Below are positions 61,310 to 64,000 of a stretch of DNA of 64,000 nt, piece by piece. The stretch is taken from contig JAPEHQ010000009.1 of NCBI GenBank assembly GCA_027405735.1, forward strand, positions 62,001 to 126,000, read 5' to 3'. Made by a program: the position numbers and the translations under genes. The notes under the pieces are model-generated. The model saw nothing but the letters and a program-made list of their open reading frames with translations. It searched no databases and was not told the DNA's origin. Origin of the DNA: Mucor racemosus. Taxonomy: Eukaryota; Mucoromycota; Mucoromycetes; Mucorales; Mucoraceae. Every line of letters starts with the position of its first letter. The first letter of the stretch is position 1.

Positions 61310-61860
61310 TGATGGTATATCTGTCATTACTCTATCAAAAATGCAGCTACAATTAAGAAAAAAGGTGGAAATAAAAGCGGCACATTTGGCGCATATTGCA
61401 GTACCAAAAAAAACAGAAACGCAAATGTTTTAGTGTTTCGTTTTGGAGTGATTAGAATCATTAGTCATTTGGTTAATTTTTATAAATTTGGAGATAATGC
61501 ATCATTACTCCATCAAAACTGTAGCTAGAATCCAGTAAAATAATGCAAATAAACAAGAAAATGCTGTGCATTCTGTATTTTTGAGAATAAAGGCTTACAA
61601 GTGTCTTCAAATTTCAATTTTTAATTAATAAAAGTGATTAGTCATTTAGCTGATTTTTAAAGATTTCTACATGATGTATTGTTACTCCATCAAAAATGTG
61701 CTTAAAATAAAGCAAAATAACGCAAATAAAGCTGCACATTTGCATCCAATTGATGCATTATAAAAGATAGCTTAAAAAAAGATATAATTCTGTTTACTCG
61801 AGCTTTGAGAATGATCAATTAATTGTCAAATTTGCCATTTCTGGATACTGCCAATGTCAA
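61310..61860 (+). repeat. ~177-bp imperfect tandem repeat inside LTR-A (second element)
   Basis: Unit landmarks (TTACT(C/T)(C/T)ATCAAAA) start near 61327, 61505 and 61682, spacings of 178 and 177 bp. These are the same as in the array at 4195-4750. Confidence 0.7.
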
Positions 61861-62018
61861 ATGATTTTACCTAATTTTTCAATATAATGCAACTACGTTT
61901 TCGATATGCATCTTTAATTCCGTATATAATAATATTCAAAACACTTAAAATTGTTAGAGATATCATTAAGTTAAAAGTAAAGATTCTTGCATTTTTTAAC
62001 ATTATACGATATGACGAG

Positions 62019-62778
62019 TGCCGTATATTTTCTGGTTCGATAGATAATACTTAAAAAAAATGAAATTGAAAAGAATGAGTAATGAATTAGTTCTTCAACT
62101 GTATAATAAAGACAAGATATCGTTTATTTAGATATAAAAATATGGCCTTTTATATTGATTTGACATTGAGATCCTGAGATGTAATTTAAGGCACTATTGA
62201 ACCATTAGGTCTGTTCGATAGTAATTTATGGATTGTTGAAATGAATCAGTCATAATTAAACAGTCCTTGCAGAGCTTGTGAATTGTTGTCTTGTTTCAAT
62301 ACTGCGCTAAATGTGCTTGGATGCTCATTTGATAGCTACTTGATTGATTAACTGCTGGGATGGAATGATATGGTGTCATAATTGAGGTCCAAGTGTTCTT
62401 GGTAATCACTGGATTAAACTTGGTACGCTAGGAGTTTATTATATCCGATATCAAGACTTTGCACTTCATGTCATGGAGCAAGATGTAGATGTACCATGGT
62501 ATATCAAAAGATGGAATCAAAACAGAAAGCGGGTTTTTAAACCAAAGTTGTTTGTGGAAAGAATCAGGAAAAAGATTAGATCAAAGAAATCTGAGTGACG
62601 TCGTTTGCTTTATATAATTTAATAATATTTTGTAATAATAAACTTTCGTCTTTCTTTTGGTATATAATTTGACACAATAGGAAAACGATATTCAATACAT
62701 GTTGTAGTCAATAGATTCTAAGATGTATTGATACTGTAGAAGGTGGTGATAACGTATGATACTAGGTGGAATACAACA
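62019..62778 (+). mobile_element. LTR-A long terminal repeat, copy with 222-bp insertion
   Basis: It starts TGCCGTATATTTTC and ends GGAATACAACA. Without the insert at 62469-62690 it is about 538 bp. It is preceded by the end of one internal region and followed directly by the start of another, so it is shared by two tandem elements. Confidence 0.78.
62469..62690 (+). mobile_element. 222-bp insertion in LTR-A with a short basic reading frame
   Basis: The insert is flanked by TTCA (62465-62468 and 62691-62694); the other LTR copies lack it. It contains a 41-codon frame (62473-62598) starting MEQDVDVPWYIKRWNQ and ending in a lysine/arginine-rich tail, followed by an AATAATAAA-type signal. It could be the 3' end of a gene carried in by a transposon. 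No family recognised. Confidence 0.45.
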
Positions 62779-64000
62779 GATTCTGTCCATGTGCATGACA
62801 TTAATCCCATGTATGCATAATAGTAGAATTGCCCATTAGCATATCCTTATCTTTGTTTGTGCATAATAATAAAATCTGACCATGAGCATAATAATGAGCT
62901 GATTGTATGGGCAGAAATTGGTTTGTACATGAGCATCGTCGTGCTGTTCTCAAAATTCCATTATTACATTTTTTTACTGGAATGGGTTTTTAAATTACAT
63001 TTGTTTTTATTAATATAAATTATATACAATGCAACTAAATACGTTGTTGATGTAGAGCATTACAAGCAACAGTTAATATATTTACGATTATCATCATTTG
63101 TAAATATGTTTATAACTATAATGTTTACAGCAATAATGGCTTTTGCTCGAGCATAAACCTAAATAACATTTACTGCTTAAATTTATATGCAAGCCAAATC
63201 TAAGATTATAGATGTTACTTTATCATACATAAAATTTAAACAAATTAGCCTTCTTCTTTAAACTTACTACAGTCGTGATTCGATTTAGTGGAATCGTTGG
63301 GAGGGAGAAAAGTGTCCACTAAATCGAATTTTCCACTAAATCGAATAAATCATTTTCCGTAATATTGGATCAAAAAATGAGAATAAAAAGGCGTTACTAG
63401 TTTATAGTATTAAATGATATTGTTAATGAAGGCTTTTCATATTCGAGCAACTGAATTAGACAGTGGATAATAAGAAATTTATTAAAAAACTGAGGTAAAT
63501 TAGGCACGTGATTTGGTTATTCTCCATATTTCTTCTAATTTCATGGCTACCAGATCAAGATATTACCGGCTAAATACAGTTTTATCCAATAGTATTTATA
63601 TTTTACGAATATAGTGGACTGGTAGAAACGAAATTGTCCACTATCCACTGAATCGATTCAGTGGATTTAGGCAGTAAAATTATGAAAAAAAAAACGGGAG
63701 ATTTCAAACTGTCCATTAAATCGAAAATCCGTTATTCATGAGTCCACTAAATCGAATCACGACTGTATTTTAGTTTACGATTGTCAGTTGCAAAAAGATT
63801 TGTTTTCAAGTATACAGTAGCTACAATCAGAACTATAATAGTTAATAGACAAGACATTAGATTATTCTTTTTTTTTATTTCTATATCATTAGAAATTTTA
63901 TCACTTTTCTGGAACATTTCGTGGGTTTGTAGTCAGTTATAACTTTTTATTTAGTAGATATAAATATCATTGCCTTCGATTTGATCTGGTAATCAAGAAA
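62779..64000 (+). mobile_element. LTR-A internal region, start of the next copy (cut by window end)
   Basis: It begins GATTCTGTCCATGTGCATG directly after an LTR-A end and follows the blocks seen at 23281 and 56003. It is interrupted by MITE-A copy 2 and continues past the window. Confidence 0.65.
63270..63765. mobile_element. MITE-A copy 2, TA target duplication
   Basis: 496 bp with matching tips CAGTCGTGATTCGATTTAG at the left and its exact complement at the right, flanked by TA (63268-63269, 63766-63767). The empty site AAACTTACTATTTTAG is present at about 65-90. It is nearly identical to the copy at 5429-5926, differing at a handful of bases, and its right tip is the intact form. Confidence 0.9.

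Larger units (their letters stand above)
55731..62778 (+). mobile_element. LTR-A element, nearly complete (~7 kb), non-coding
   Basis: A truncated 5' LTR (about 55731-56002, ending AATACAACA) is followed by a ~6-kb internal region and a full 3' LTR (62019-62778). The internal blocks occur in the same order as at 1-4910 and 23281-24800. There is no reading frame of gag or pol type; the longest frame is under 90 codons. This fits a large non-autonomous LTR derivative. No clear tRNA primer-binding site or polypurine tract was recognised, which weakens a strict classification. Confidence 0.65.

Noticed and set aside
1..64000. CRISPR array, bacterial operons, tRNA or rRNA genes
   Set aside because: The only regular spacing found is the 177-bp array inside LTR-A; no tRNA B-box or rRNA-like sequence was recognised; spliced eukaryotic genes exclude a bacterial origin.

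Overview
The window reads as nuclear DNA of a filamentous fungus, most likely an early-diverging one (Mucoromycota, probably Mucorales). The evidence is short introns of about 40-100 nt with TACTAAC-like branch sites, very AT-rich intergenic DNA, a velvet regulator, a diaphanous-type formin, a Cdc25-type RasGEF carrying SH3 and WW domains, and a KAT14-like acetyltransferase. The phylum is an inference from gene content; no rRNA or tRNA gene was found to settle it. I assembled all gene models by hand from splice signals and reading phase.

Layout. Positions 1-10.5 kb are repeats: the internal part and one LTR of a large non-coding LTR element (here LTR-A), a TA-flanked MITE nested in that LTR, a partial second copy, and a copy of a ~1.2 kb dispersed repeat (R4). 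Gene island 1 (10.7-20.7 kb, + strand) holds a formin and a SH3-WW-WW-RasGEF. Positions 20.8-29.1 kb are again repeats (R4, LTR-A, solo LTRs of two families with clear target duplications, a small MITE). Gene island 2 (29.3-44.0 kb, + strand) holds a velvet factor, a KAT14-like PHD/GNAT protein, an OPT oligopeptide transporter, a TM9SF3-like nonaspanin and a DDT/WHIM-type chromatin protein, with R4 copy 3 between OPT and TM9SF. After an inverted repeat fragment (44.6-46.0 kb), gene island 3 (47.1-54.5 kb) holds a small SWIM zinc-finger protein (-) divergent from a 3-hydroxyisobutyrate dehydrogenase (+), a mitoferrin (-) convergent with it, and an unrecognised seven-pass membrane protein (-). 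From 55.7 kb to the end lies a 7-kb LTR-A element followed by the start of the next copy, which carries a second MITE.

How the genes relate. There is no obvious gene cluster. The formin and RasGEF both belong to polarity and Ras-type signalling, and velvet, KAT14 and the DDT protein are nuclear regulators, but they look like separately transcribed genes. HIBADH and mitoferrin are mitochondrial.

The most interesting structure is in the repeats. LTR-A has no gag/pol-like reading frame, contains a ~177-bp tandem array, and carries a fragment of a dynein intermediate chain gene (two exon pieces with the intron still between them) in several copies. That looks like DNA-level gene capture by a non-autonomous LTR element.
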